In this document: positions 1 to 8,202 of the stretch, piece by piece
Position numbering within the stretch: position 1 is the stretch's first letter
Layout of the letters: each line of letters starts with the position of its first letter
NCBI GenBank assembly: GCA_037968895.1
Contig: JBBKWJ010000057.1
Span: forward strand, 1-49,430
From: JBBKWJ01 sp037968895
GTDB taxonomy: Bacteria > Actinomycetota > Acidimicrobiia > Acidimicrobiales > SZUA-35
Direction of reading: 5' to 3'
DNA length: 49,430 nucleotides
Program-made: the position numbers and the translations under genes
Notes under the pieces: model-generated
What the model saw: the letters and a program-made list of their open reading frames with translations, nothing else
Told to the model about the DNA's origin: nothing
Databases searched by the model: none

Positions 1-215
1 GACTCATCAAGGGATACCGGCGGCGCCGACACTTCGGCCCCATTTGTGCCGTCATCGTTCGTGGTTCCCGCTTGCGAACCGGTTGCCGCCGCTTCAGTTG
101 GCTCACTTGAGGTGCGTTGATTCGCTACGTAGAGCAGGCCGCCGGCAGCTGCCGCGAGCGCAATGACGATGCCCGCCAGTTTCGTCTTGTCCGTCTGACT
201 CGCAGCGTTCGGCAT
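1..215 (-). CDS. Membrane-anchored protein of unknown function (3' part cut off by window edge)
   Basis: Only the first 71 codons lie in the window. The start is the ATG at 215-213, preceded by a GGAG Shine-Dalgarno that overlaps the stop codon of prfC, so it is probably co-transcribed with prfC 11 nt upstream. The product begins with a short polar stretch, then one hydrophobic segment (about residues 14-31, rich in Ala, Ile, Leu and Gly), then a low-complexity Ser/Thr/Glu/Gly linker. That is the look of a single-pass protein with an outside domain, which is not visible here. No family can be named from this fragment. Confidence 0.65.
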   Translation of the reverse strand, partial: MPNAASQTDKTKLAGIVIALAAAAGGLLYVANQRTSSEPTEAAATGSQAGTTNDDGTNGAEVSAPPVSLDE

Positions 216-226
216 CGTGTCGACTC

Positions 227-1810
227 CTACAGTCCGCCCTCGGCGACAAGACGGTCGAGCGTCAGGTCGGGGTGGTCGAGCAGAACTCGGTCCATCCAGT
301 ATTTACTCTCGAACAACGCGAATAAGGCCCCGTCAGAGCGTTCGAGTACATCAACGCCTTGCATCTTGCGAAGCTCGGCTCGAGACTCCTCGTCGGTCTG
401 GCGAGCGATGGAGAAGCGGGTGGACGTCAGTTCGCACGGAGCGCCGAACTCAGACTCGAGTCGGAAGCTGGCCACCTCGAACTGCATGGGGCCAACTGCG
501 GCGAGGATGGGAGCCTGGTCGCCGACGTCAGTCTCACGCAGCACCTGGATGGCACCCTCTTCGTCGAGCTGAGCGATGCCCTTACGAAATTGCTTGAACT
601 TGGCCGTGTCTTTCACCCGGGCCCGCATGAAGTGCTCGGGCGCGAATGCAGGCAGCGGAGGAAACTCGACTGCGTCGTCGCTGTAGATTGCGTCGCCGAC
701 CCGGAGTTCGTTGGCGTTGACGAGACCAAACACATCACCGGGGTAGGCCAGCTCGACCGTCTCGCGATCTTGGCCAAAGAACATCTGCGCGTACTTCGTG
801 GAGAACTGGCGCTTCGTCCGACCACCGGTGGCGATCATGCCACGCTCGAACTCGCCCGAACACACCCGCACAAACGCGATTCGGTCGCGGTGCGACTTGT
901 CCATGCCGGCCTGCACCTTGAAGACAAGGCCGGAGAACGGCGCCTCAATCGGCCGGTGATCGCCGTCGGCCTGTACCCGGGCCGAGGGAGATGGGACGAG
1001 GTCGACGATTGCGTCGAGTAAGAACCGCACGCCAAAGTTTGTGAGCGCTGACCCGAAGAAGACCGGAGTCGACTCGCCAGCGAGAAACGACTCCTGGTCG
1101 ACGACGCGGCCGAGCGCTTCGAGCAGCTCAGATTCTTCGTGCGCTGCGGTCCAGTAATCGCCCTCATCGATCTCGGCCTGCTCGGCGGAGACCTCTTCTT
1201 CCGGAGCGATCGTGGAGCCATGAGCGGTACGAGTGAAGCGGGTGTAGATGCCGGTGTCGCGATGAATGACGCCGCGGAAGTCGCCGGAGATGCCAACTGG
1301 CCATGTAACCGGGGTTGGCTCGACGACGAGTGTTTCTTCGATCTGGTCGAGCAACTCAAGTGCGCCGAGTCCGGGGCGGTCCCACTTGTTGATGAAAGTG
1401 AGGAACGGAATCTCCCGCTCTCGACAAACCTCAAATAGTTTGAGTGTCTGTGGCTCGATGCCTTTCGCGGCATCGAGCACCATCACCGCAGCGTCAGCGG
1501 CGGCGAGCACACGGTAGGTGTCTTCGGAGAAGTCTCGGTGACCAGGGGTATCGAGCAGGTTGATCACGCAGTCGCGGTATTCGAACTGGAGCACTGTCGA
1601 CGTGATTGAGATGCCGCGCTGCTGCTCGAGCTCCATCCAGTCAGACGTAGCTGACCTGCGGTTTCCTCGAGCCTTTACGGCACCCGCCTCTTTCGTGAGC
1701 GCGCCGCCGTAGAGCAAGAACTTCTCGGTCAGCGTCGTCTTGCCAGCATCGGGGTGCGAGATGATGGCAAAAGTTCTGCGCCGTTTGGCTTCTTCAGTGG
1801 GCGTACTCAC
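227..1810 (-). CDS. prfC: Peptide chain release factor 3 (RF3)
   Basis: RF3 is a translational GTPase that removes RF1/RF2 from the ribosome after peptide release. The product of 527-528 residues matches the usual family length. The P-loop SHPDAGKTT is at about residues 18-26, followed by the switch motif RGISIT, the DTPGH motif, and NKWDRPG as the guanine-specificity motif; domains II and III follow. The reading frame stays open further upstream, but that extension runs through a hairpin and is unlike RF3. I therefore chose the GTG at 1810-1808, which gives the classical N-terminus just before the P-loop. A TAGCGT box lies 7 nt before this GTG with no Shine-Dalgarno, suggesting a leaderless message. 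Confidence 0.93.
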   Translation of the reverse strand: MSTPTEEAKRRRTFAIISHPDAGKTTLTEKFLLYGGALTKEAGAVKARGNRRSATSDWMELEQQRGISITSTVLQFEYRDCVINLLDTPGHRDFSEDTYRVLAAADAAVMVLDAAKGIEPQTLKLFEVCREREIPFLTFINKWDRPGLGALELLDQIEETLVVEPTPVTWPVGISGDFRGVIHRDTGIYTRFTRTAHGSTIAPEEEVSAEQAEIDEGDYWTAAHEESELLEALGRVVDQESFLAGESTPVFFGSALTNFGVRFLLDAIVDLVPSPSARVQADGDHRPIEAPFSGLVFKVQAGMDKSHRDRIAFVRVCSGEFERGMIATGGRTKRQFSTKYAQMFFGQDRETVELAYPGDVFGLVNANELRVGDAIYSDDAVEFPPLPAFAPEHFMRARVKDTAKFKQFRKGIAQLDEEGAIQVLRETDVGDQAPILAAVGPMQFEVASFRLESEFGAPCELTSTRFSIARQTDEESRAELRKMQGVDVLERSDGALFALFESKYWMDRVLLDHPDLTLDRLVAEGGL

Positions 1811-1837
1811 CGCATGAACGCTAGCGGTCCGCTCGAC

Positions 1838-1868
1838 GAACGGTTGGGGGTCAGACCCCCAACCGTTC
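1838..1868. repeat. Perfect 14-bp hairpin between divergent genes
   Basis: Arms 1838-1851 and 1855-1868 are perfectly complementary, with a 3-base CAG loop. The core reads GGGGGTCAGACCCCC. It lies between the starts of prfC and the divergent hydrolase gene, so it is not a normal terminator. A related GGGGTCAGAC block occurs at 28194-28203. Confidence 0.85.
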
Positions 1869-1910
1869 ATGGATGCGTGGTCGGCGGCGTTGTGTGGCAA
1901 TAATGGCTCG

Positions 1911-2804
1911 GTGGAATATCCCGGCGCTCGCAGACCAGACCGTTCATGGACCGTTGACTCGCATGGCCTCGCCATAGCGGCTCACGAGTGGGGCGACCCT
2001 GGCCACCGTCCGATGCTCATCGCTCACGGTGGGTTCGACTTCGCCGAGACGTTCGACCGCTTCGCCCCCTTGCTGGCCGACGGTGGTTGGAGAGTGGTGT
2101 CGTGGGACCAGCGCGGCCATGGCGATTCGGCTCATGCCGAGCTGTACAGCTGGGATGCCGACCTGCGCGACGCCGTCGCCGTGCTGAGATCGGTGACCGA
2201 CAAACCGCTGCCCGTGCTTGGGCACTCAAAAGGCGGTGGGCTGATGATGAATCTCGCTGAGATGAGGCCCGATCTCGTATCGGCCGTGATCAACCTCGAC
2301 GGACTTCCGTCAAAACGAAGCGTGCCCGACATTGCCGACCACGAGCGCTCGAAGCTGATGGTCCAAGACCTCACCAACCGATTCAACTTCCGCCGCCACG
2401 CGCATGAAGAGGTTCGACGTCCTGGCACGCTTGAGGGGCTTGCCGAACGACGTGGACGTATGAACCCGCGGCTGCCAACTGAGTGGTTGCAGTATTTGGT
2501 GAGTGTCGGCGCCAAACAAGATGACGAGGGTTGGCGTTGGAAGCTCGATCCGAGCATGAAGTTCGGCGGCTTCGGTCCCAATCGGCCCGAGTGGGGGCTT
2601 GGACGAATGGCCGGTCTTCAAGTGCCGTTGCTCGCCGTGCTCGGAAGCGAAGTGGAAGAGATGAGTTGGGGCACGAAACCCGAAGATGTCGAGCCATGGT
2701 TGCCATACGGGGCACGGTTTGAGCCTCTCGAGGGCGTCGGCCACTTCGTGCACATTGAACAGCCCCGTCTCATTGCCGACATGACGCTGGAGTTCCTCGG
2801 ATGA
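1911..2804 (+). CDS. Alpha/beta-fold hydrolase
   Basis: A cytosolic alpha/beta hydrolase of about 297 residues, substrate unknown. The oxyanion-hole region LIAHGGFDF follows strand 3. The nucleophile elbow is GHSKGG (catalytic Ser), and the histidine is in EGVGHFVHIEQP near the C-terminus, so the triad looks complete. The start is uncertain. GTG 1911 is preceded 6 nt upstream by an AATAAT box, while the in-frame ATG at 1869 abuts the hairpin. The conserved part begins only at about 1940. The stop overlaps the next gene's start by 4 nt (ATGA), so the two are translationally coupled. It is related to epoxide hydrolase or haloalkane dehalogenase-type hydrolases, but nothing here fixes the reaction. 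Confidence 0.85.
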   Translation: MEYPGARRPDRSWTVDSHGLAIAAHEWGDPGHRPMLIAHGGFDFAETFDRFAPLLADGGWRVVSWDQRGHGDSAHAELYSWDADLRDAVAVLRSVTDKPLPVLGHSKGGGLMMNLAEMRPDLVSAVINLDGLPSKRSVPDIADHERSKLMVQDLTNRFNFRRHAHEEVRRPGTLEGLAERRGRMNPRLPTEWLQYLVSVGAKQDDEGWRWKLDPSMKFGGFGPNRPEWGLGRMAGLQVPLLAVLGSEVEEMSWGTKPEDVEPWLPYGARFEPLEGVGHFVHIEQPRLIADMTLEFLG

Positions 2805-3436
2805 TCACGCTCACTCACAACAAGATCTCCCTCGCCTTGCACCTGCTGCAGGAAGGCAGCGGCCCAACCCTGCTGCTTGCTCACGGCCTTGGCGAGTCGT
2901 CGCCAGACTCCGTGCCACCGGTTGCGGCCGGATGGATTGGGTCTGTCTGGGCCCTCGACTTCACCGGCCACGGCGCGAGCACGGTGCCGCTTGGAGGCGG
3001 CTACACCTGCGAAGGTCTGGCCAGCGACGTCGACGTCGCTCTTGCTCACACCGGACCGGCGACCATTTTGGGCCGCGGACTCGGTGGGTATGTCGCTCTG
3101 CTCACTGCGGGCGGCCGACCCGAACTGGTCAACGGGCTGATTATCGCTGATGGTCCCGGCATCGCTGGCGGCTCAACCGGCCCATCGTCGGCCACGTGGA
3201 TCGACCCAGCAGAATACGGTGTCGCCCCTGACCGGTTTGCTCTGGCCGAGCTATCTATCGACGTTCGCCCTCCCGACTACGCCACAAGTTTTGCCCGACT
3301 TCTGCTGACTCAGTCACCGCTTGAGGTGCCACTGGTCGTGACCGCGAAGAATCGCACGGAGTGGCTCGACGCAGTGGCCGCCGAGCCCGGCGTCATCACC
3401 GAGCCGTTAATCGAGGCCCTCGCACGATTCAGTTAG
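2801..3436 (+). CDS. Alpha/beta-hydrolase-like protein lacking the catalytic serine
   Basis: A 211-residue protein, translationally coupled to the hydrolase before it (ATGA overlap). The fold is recognisable: LLLAHGLGESS is the oxyanion-hole region, ALDFTGHG is the usual D-x-R-GHG-like strand 4 motif, and ILGRGLGGYVALL occupies the nucleophile elbow. In that elbow the expected G-x-S-x-G reads G-R-G-L-G, so the nucleophilic Ser is Gly. The C-terminal catalytic His motif is also not evident, and the protein is shorter than usual (about 260-300 residues). It is either a pseudoenzyme that perhaps partners its neighbour, or a decayed copy. The frame is intact and has normal codon use. Confidence 0.75.
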   Translation: MITLTHNKISLALHLLQEGSGPTLLLAHGLGESSPDSVPPVAAGWIGSVWALDFTGHGASTVPLGGGYTCEGLASDVDVALAHTGPATILGRGLGGYVALLTAGGRPELVNGLIIADGPGIAGGSTGPSSATWIDPAEYGVAPDRFALAELSIDVRPPDYATSFARLLLTQSPLEVPLVVTAKNRTEWLDAVAAEPGVITEPLIEALARFS

Positions 3437-3450
3437 CTACTGTCGGTTGC

Positions 3451-4221
3451 ATGGAAGAAGCCGACCTCGCACCGTCAGATTTCTACACCGGCCTAGTGGC
3501 CGATCTCTATGCGCGTCTGCGGTCGAGCCCGGCAGACCCGGAACCCTATGCCAGGTTTGTTTCATCAGTTGGCGAACCAGCGCTTGAGCTTGGATGCGGT
3601 GACGGCGAACCCCTCCTTGATCTACTCGCTCGGGGACTCCAGGTGCACGGCCTTGATTCGTCACTCGACATGCTTGATCGATGCCGCACCGCGGCTGCTG
3701 ACCGCGGCCTCGAAGTTGAGTTGCATCACGCAACCTTTGAGTCGATGGACCTCGGACTGAAGTTTCAGTCGATCTACCTCGCAGGAGCAACGTTCAATTT
3801 GCTGCCAAACGACGAGGCAGTTCAGCAGGCACTTGGGCGAATCGCCGCCCATCTGGCAGCAGGCGGGAAGGCACTGATTCCCTTGTTCATCCCGCCAGAC
3901 AATGTTGTGGGCGCCTTGGGACGTCGAACCGAATACATCGAAGACGATGGCACGGTGCTGAGCGTCACGGTGATGTCAGTTCTACGCGATGAGGACGGGC
4001 GGCGTCAGACGATCAGGTTGCGCTATGAGTCTGAGGGCGCTGGTGAGATGACTTTTGTCGAGCGTGATTGGGTGCTGCATTGGATCGAGCAGAGCCAATT
4101 CGCTTCGATGGCTCACGAAGCTGGCCTTCTCGTCGAACGGGTGGTGTCGCTAGACGGATCACCCGCAGACGTCGATGATTCGACTTTCTCGTTCTATCTC
4201 GCGCTACCCGAAGCGGGTTAA
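3451..4221 (+). CDS. Class I SAM-dependent methyltransferase
   Basis: A 256-residue Rossmann-type methyltransferase. The SAM-binding motif I is ALELGCGDGEPLLDLL, followed by the acidic end of strand 2 in VHGLDSSLDML. Strand 4 carries YLAGATFNLLPND. The C-terminal half is the beta-rich part common to the Methyltransf_25-like group. The acceptor is unknown. The ATG at 3451 was chosen because the region upstream overlaps the preceding gene. A TACTGT box 7 nt before the ATG, with no Shine-Dalgarno, suggests it has its own leaderless promoter rather than relying on the hydrolase genes. Confidence 0.85.
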   Translation: MEEADLAPSDFYTGLVADLYARLRSSPADPEPYARFVSSVGEPALELGCGDGEPLLDLLARGLQVHGLDSSLDMLDRCRTAAADRGLEVELHHATFESMDLGLKFQSIYLAGATFNLLPNDEAVQQALGRIAAHLAAGGKALIPLFIPPDNVVGALGRRTEYIEDDGTVLSVTVMSVLRDEDGRRQTIRLRYESEGAGEMTFVERDWVLHWIEQSQFASMAHEAGLLVERVVSLDGSPADVDDSTFSFYLALPEAG

Positions 4222-4379
4222 GTCAGTGCGAGAACGGCGAAGAGTGTGATCGCGCTCGAAATGAGCACCGCAAAAACGAAGCTTCTATCGCTCAGCGTTT
4301 TACGAATGAGCCGCACGCGGTTTTGCCCAAAGAAGTTCTCCACTGCCCCATTGTGGACGCGACACAGGCGCACCTGCAT
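4218..4379 (-). CDS. Possible small single-pass membrane protein (53 aa)
   Basis: This small minus-strand frame lies in the gap between the methyltransferase and the response regulator. The C-terminal 20 residues are strongly hydrophobic (FVFAVLISSAITLFAVLALT), preceded by a basic stretch RVRLIRKTLSDR, which is the usual layout of a tail-anchored or single-pass peptide. The start could be ATG 4379 or GTG 4337 (41 aa). No Shine-Dalgarno is obvious, and a hairpin (4366-4393) overlaps the first codons. It would be the last gene of the minus-strand two-component operon. The evidence is composition only, so it may not be a gene. Confidence 0.3.
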   Translation of the reverse strand: MQVRLCRVHNGAVENFFGQNRVRLIRKTLSDRSFVFAVLISSAITLFAVLALT

Positions 4380-4393
4380 GAGCAGATGCGCCT
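4366..4393. terminator. Hairpin downstream of the two-component operon
   Basis: Arms AGGCGCA (4366-4372) and TGCGCCT (4387-4393) pair, and after one mismatch CTGC pairs with GCAG around a 4-base loop. It lies about 70 nt beyond the response-regulator stop on the minus strand. There is no T-tract, so the terminator function is a guess. Confidence 0.4.
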
Positions 4394-4460
4394 GGAAAGC
4401 CGGTTTCCCTGTTGTGACCGAACGGGGAGAGTGAGAGTGACACCTCTCCGCGCACCCCCT

Positions 4461-5105
4461 TTAGTCTTCGCCCTCGTTGTTGAGGTCGATGATGCCGAGT
4501 CGCACTGCGCTGAGTACAGCGTGTGTCAAGCTCTGGGCGTCAAGCTTGCGATAGATGGCGTTGAGGTGGTTGTGCACCGTTTTGGTGGTGATACCGAGGT
4601 ATCGACCAGCTTGTTTGGTGCTCATTCCGTCTGCGATCGACTGCAGGATTTCGACCTGGCGATCGGAGAGAAGATCTTCGTTGGTCTTCACTTCGCGAGC
4701 AGCGGTAAGCATGGCTCCAGCCAACGCGGGTGAGAGAACAGTGTCGCCGTCGACAACGCGCAACACGGTGTCTCGTACCTCACCAAACGAGGTGCCCTTG
4801 CTGAGGTAGGCGCTTGCGCCCGCCGTGATAGCGGCCCTCGTGCGGTCAATGTCGTCATGCATCGTCAGCACAGCGACGCGAACGTTCGGCAATGCATCAC
4901 GAATGAGTCTGGTGGCCTCGATGCCGTCCATTACCGGCATAGAGAGGTCCATCAGGACGACGTCAGGCAGTAGCGCTTTTGCCAGCGCGACGGCTTCTTC
5001 GCCGGTTGAGGCTTCACCGACGACAGTGTCGCCCGCGGCCTCAAACGATTTCCGGAGACCTTCACGCAGAAGCGCGTGGTCATCGGCCAATAGAATTTTG
5101 ATCAT
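4461..5105 (-). CDS. NarL/FixJ-type response regulator
   Basis: A DNA-binding response regulator of 214 residues, the partner of the kinase directly upstream (4 nt gap). The receiver domain (about 1-120) has the acidic pair D8-D9, the phospho-acceptor D53 in LMDLSMP, T81 and K103, so phosphorylation should work. The C-terminal LuxR-type helix-turn-helix (about 145-205) contains LSDRQVEILQSIADGMSTKQ and the recognition helix TTKTVHNHLNAIYRKL. Target genes cannot be told from the sequence. No other regulated unit is evident next to the pair, so it may act elsewhere in the chromosome. Confidence 0.95.
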   Translation of the reverse strand: MIKILLADDHALLREGLRKSFEAAGDTVVGEASTGEEAVALAKALLPDVVLMDLSMPVMDGIEATRLIRDALPNVRVAVLTMHDDIDRTRAAITAGASAYLSKGTSFGEVRDTVLRVVDGDTVLSPALAGAMLTAAREVKTNEDLLSDRQVEILQSIADGMSTKQAGRYLGITTKTVHNHLNAIYRKLDAQSLTHAVLSAVRLGIIDLNNEGED

Positions 5106-5109
5106 CGGT

Positions 5110-6858
5110 TCATCTCTCGGCTGGTTGACTCGTCAGCACCGTGATGGTGGTGCCTTGGTCAGCTTCACTGGTCACTTCAAGGATTGCCCCTACTGAGGCA
5201 GCCCGTTCTCGCATCCCCACCAGTCCGTACGCGGTGCCACGAATGCCCTTGTCAGGGTCGAAACCCAAACCATCGTCTTGCACCACGAGAACTCCTCTTC
5301 CATTTTCGACCTTCCAGCTCACATGGACACTGGTTGCTCGAGCATGCTTTTCCACATTTGTCATTGCTTCCTGTGCGATCCGCAAAAGTTCGTTTTCCAC
5401 GACTGCCGACAATCTGGCTGACCGGTCTGTCGGTGCAATCAGAGTGACGTCAAGCGAGCTTCGTTTTGCGAATCGATCGACAACCTCGCCTAGCAGTACG
5501 CTCAGGGGCCGATTGCTCGACACCGAAGCACGAAGTTCGACGAGTGTGTCTCGCAGTTCGCTGATGGCACCTTGTGTGTCTTCATGGAGCTGCTTAAGTT
5601 CAATCATCGGCTCATTTAGCCCAGAGTTAACTCTTTCGAGTTCAAGGGCGATGTAAGTGAGCCATTGGCCGAGGCGATCGTGGAGGTCTCGGGCGATGCG
5701 TGTTCGCTCTTCGGCGGCGGCCAGCGAGCGTAGGCGGCGGAACTCGCGCGCATTGGCCATGGTGAGCGCCAGGACGTCGGCCATGCCTTGCAGCAGCTCT
5801 ACATCGTGGTCGGTGTAGCGATTGGACACCGAGTGTTCGAGCGCGATGAGACCGGTGTCTTCGCCGTTGACGATAAGACGACAATAGATACCCGATCCAG
5901 TGCGACTGCTGATTCGCTCCAATTCAGGGACACGCGTTGCTGAGGCCGCGTCGACCGCTTGATCAAGCGGGGAGGGCAGGTCTTCGCGGGATGTGAGCGG
6001 GGCCACAGTGAAGCCGCTTTGCATCTGTGGCGACCAGCGATTGTCTTCGTAGGTCAGGATAATCAGCCGGTCGTAGTCGAAGGCCTCGCTGAGCTGTTCG
6101 ATGGCAGTATCCATCACGTCATGGAGATCGAGTGAAGACGGAAGTGTTCGTGCGACTTCGTTCAATGCGCCAAGCAGTTCATTCGCCTCGGAAAGCTTGT
6201 CGAACTGGGCCGCCATGATTTGCCTGCGGTCTTCCATCTGCAAAAGGCGGACCTGGGCAACGCCGGGAAAACTTGCGGCCGCAATGAGGGCGGTGATTGC
6301 GAGTCCAGATGGTTGGCTGAAATCGCCAGTCGCGAGGCTGGCGACGATGGTGGCCATTGTCAGGCCGACAACGGCGGCGATGAGCCCGCGGCGCAGACCC
6401 CAGCCGAAGGCGACAATAGCAACGGCAACGAGAACACAGCCGACGAACGGGCTGGCCAACCCCTCGCTGAGGCCAAGTGCGGCGCCGAGTACGGCGACGT
6501 CACCAAGGGCAAAGGCAGTCTGAGAGGCCGCTCGATCGCCAATTCTGATCGGACGCACGGTGCGCCACGAGGCCAGGAAGATCGACACGGCCAGAGTGAC
6601 CACAACGCCAAGGTCGCCGTTTGCCGCGCGGGGCGACGCGAGTCCTACACCGACCATGACCGCGCCCCAGCGAAGGGCGACGAGTACGGCCGAGAGCGAG
6701 CTGGCAACGACTGGCCCGAGATCAAGCGCATGCGATGCATCGTCGAACCCGCCGTGGCGGAGGGCCCGAAGCGCGACGAAAAGATCGCTTGGCGAAACCC
6801 GTTCGGCCAAACGACGGTCGGACGGTATGTTCCGACGATTCGTCATCCGTTTACTCAT
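5110..6858 (-). CDS. Membrane sensor histidine kinase with GAF domain (NarX/DegS type)
   Basis: A 582-residue sensor kinase. Residues about 50-205 form several hydrophobic segments (probably five or six membrane spans, MASE1-like in layout). Residues about 230-370 are a GAF domain (a family motif is DYDRLIILTYED). The HisKA_3 dimerisation box follows, with the phospho-accepting H393 in ARDLHDRLGQ. The HATPase domain shows the N box with N501 (AMTNVEKHARA), the G1 box DDGLGFD (528-534) and GLVGMRER (545-552). It should autophosphorylate and feed the response regulator 4 nt downstream. The signal is unknown. The start at 6858 has an alternative ATG at 6846. Confidence 0.93.
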   Translation of the reverse strand: MSKRMTNRRNIPSDRRLAERVSPSDLFVALRALRHGGFDDASHALDLGPVVASSLSAVLVALRWGAVMVGVGLASPRAANGDLGVVVTLAVSIFLASWRTVRPIRIGDRAASQTAFALGDVAVLGAALGLSEGLASPFVGCVLVAVAIVAFGWGLRRGLIAAVVGLTMATIVASLATGDFSQPSGLAITALIAAASFPGVAQVRLLQMEDRRQIMAAQFDKLSEANELLGALNEVARTLPSSLDLHDVMDTAIEQLSEAFDYDRLIILTYEDNRWSPQMQSGFTVAPLTSREDLPSPLDQAVDAASATRVPELERISSRTGSGIYCRLIVNGEDTGLIALEHSVSNRYTDHDVELLQGMADVLALTMANAREFRRLRSLAAAEERTRIARDLHDRLGQWLTYIALELERVNSGLNEPMIELKQLHEDTQGAISELRDTLVELRASVSSNRPLSVLLGEVVDRFAKRSSLDVTLIAPTDRSARLSAVVENELLRIAQEAMTNVEKHARATSVHVSWKVENGRGVLVVQDDGLGFDPDKGIRGTAYGLVGMRERAASVGAILEVTSEADQGTTITVLTSQPAER

Positions 6859-6905
6859 CGGCAGTTATTGACGGCTTTGAACTACACGGAGTCGCGGTTT
6901 CAGAA

Positions 6906-7964
6906 CTAGTAGGTGCGACTTGCCACATAGTGCCCAAGCTCGATCAGAATGTTCCGATGCTCAGACTCGTAGGGAAGGAGCGCAGCGGCCTGAACCGACT
7001 TGTCTACTAAACGCGCTATCTTCGCCTCAACTGCCACTACTGCTCCTGTTGCGTGAAGGATTTCAACGATCGAGTCGACGTCGGCTTCGGATAATCCAGC
7101 GCGGCCAACCGTTGCCAATATTCCTAGTTCCGATGGCGAAGCTTTTTCCGTCGCGATGGCTAAAAGTTCTGTTGATTTGCCTTCGCGAAGATCACTTCCG
7201 ACAGGCTTGCCAAGCTCAGCTTCGGTGCTGAGGACGCCAAGTAGATCGTCTCGAAGCTGAAACGCAATACCGATTGGCGTGCCGAAGTTGGCGAGTTGCT
7301 CGTGGAGGAGCGTGTCGGTTCGGCCAGCAAGCGAAGCGCCAAGTTGGAGTGGTCGCACGATCGTATAGAGCGCTGACTTGAAGGTGACCACACGCTCGGC
7401 CGTCTCGCGGTCGCGGTCGCCGGCCGCGGACGAGCGCATGTCGAGATACTGACCGAGGTTGAGTTCGATTCGCAGCTCGTCCCAGATCTGTCGGGTTTCG
7501 GGCGGGACGTCGCCGAGCAGGCGGTCGGCGTAGACGTGACTAAGGTCGCCGATGAGGATGCCGACGCCCTCGCCGTACCGTCGAGGCTCACCAGACCAGC
7601 CGCGTTCGGTTAGCAGTTTGGCTTGCCGCGTGTGAATGGTTTCGCGGCCACGTCTGGTTGGTGCATCGTCCATGATGTCGTCGTGGATGAGTGCGAAGGT
7701 TTGCAGCAGCTCGCACGCGGCTGCTGCGTCGATCGCCGGTTGGGTGGCGAGCGAAGGGTTAGCGCCGACAAACGACCAGTAGCAGAACGCGGCCCGCAGG
7801 CGCTTGCCCCCGGTGCGAGTCAGATCGGCGAGCTCGTCGATGGCCTCAACGAGGCGGTGGTCAACCGAGCGCCAGCGGTCTTGCTCATGTGTGAACATCT
7901 CGTCCAGGCGATGGTCGACGTGTGCGGCAGCGACGGCAAGCGAGTCTGGCTTAGGCACGTTCAT
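6906..7964 (-). CDS. Polyprenyl (geranylgeranyl-type) diphosphate synthase
   Basis: A trans-isoprenyl diphosphate synthase of 352 residues, which elongates allylic diphosphates with IPP. It probably feeds carotenoid, quinone or polyprenol synthesis. The first aspartate-rich motif is DDIMDD (95-100), followed by PTRRG. The second region is FQLRDDLLGV (235-244), where the last Asp of the classical DDxxD is Gly, as is common in actinobacterial IdsA-like enzymes. The GGKRLR motif (52-57) binds IPP. The two residues before the first motif (I-H) do not let me set the chain length. Its start overlaps the xseB stop by 4 nt, so it is translated after xseB in the xseA-xseB-synthase operon. Confidence 0.92.
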   Translation of the reverse strand: MNVPKPDSLAVAAAHVDHRLDEMFTHEQDRWRSVDHRLVEAIDELADLTRTGGKRLRAAFCYWSFVGANPSLATQPAIDAAAACELLQTFALIHDDIMDDAPTRRGRETIHTRQAKLLTERGWSGEPRRYGEGVGILIGDLSHVYADRLLGDVPPETRQIWDELRIELNLGQYLDMRSSAAGDRDRETAERVVTFKSALYTIVRPLQLGASLAGRTDTLLHEQLANFGTPIGIAFQLRDDLLGVLSTEAELGKPVGSDLREGKSTELLAIATEKASPSELGILATVGRAGLSEADVDSIVEILHATGAVVAVEAKIARLVDKSVQAAALLPYESEHRNILIELGHYVASRTY

Positions 7965-8194
7965 TTGGCGTCGTCAGGTGTCGTCATGTCGTTGACTTGC
8001 TGTTGCACTGTGTCGAGCCGATCGCGGCAGTAGCGGACAAGATCGCTCGCCCGGGAAATCCGGCTGGTGAGGTGATCAACGTCAACCTGTCCCTGTTCCA
8101 TGCCAGCCACAATTGACTCAAGCTCAGCCAGCGCCGCCCCGTAGCCGAGTTCGGCAGGAGGAGTTTCTGTTGCTCCATCGTTTTGCGTAGTCAC
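7961..8194 (-). CDS. xseB: Exodeoxyribonuclease VII small subunit
   Basis: The 77-residue small subunit of exonuclease VII, which binds the XseA large subunit and is needed for single-strand DNA degradation. The family core is visible: GYGAALAELESIVAGMEQGQ, the short helix DHLTSRI, then the second helix YCRDRLDTVQQQV. Length and position fit: it lies 8 nt downstream of xseA and overlaps the following synthase by 4 nt, so the three genes form one minus-strand operon. The acidic and polar ends are typical and unremarkable. Confidence 0.93.
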   Translation of the reverse strand: MTTQNDGATETPPAELGYGAALAELESIVAGMEQGQVDVDHLTSRISRASDLVRYCRDRLDTVQQQVNDMTTPDDAK

Positions 8195-8202
8195 ATCGGG
8201 CC

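Noticed and set aside
359..1021. Plus-strand open frame inside prfC
   Set aside because: It is a shadow of the prfC coding strand, with no start signal or motif.
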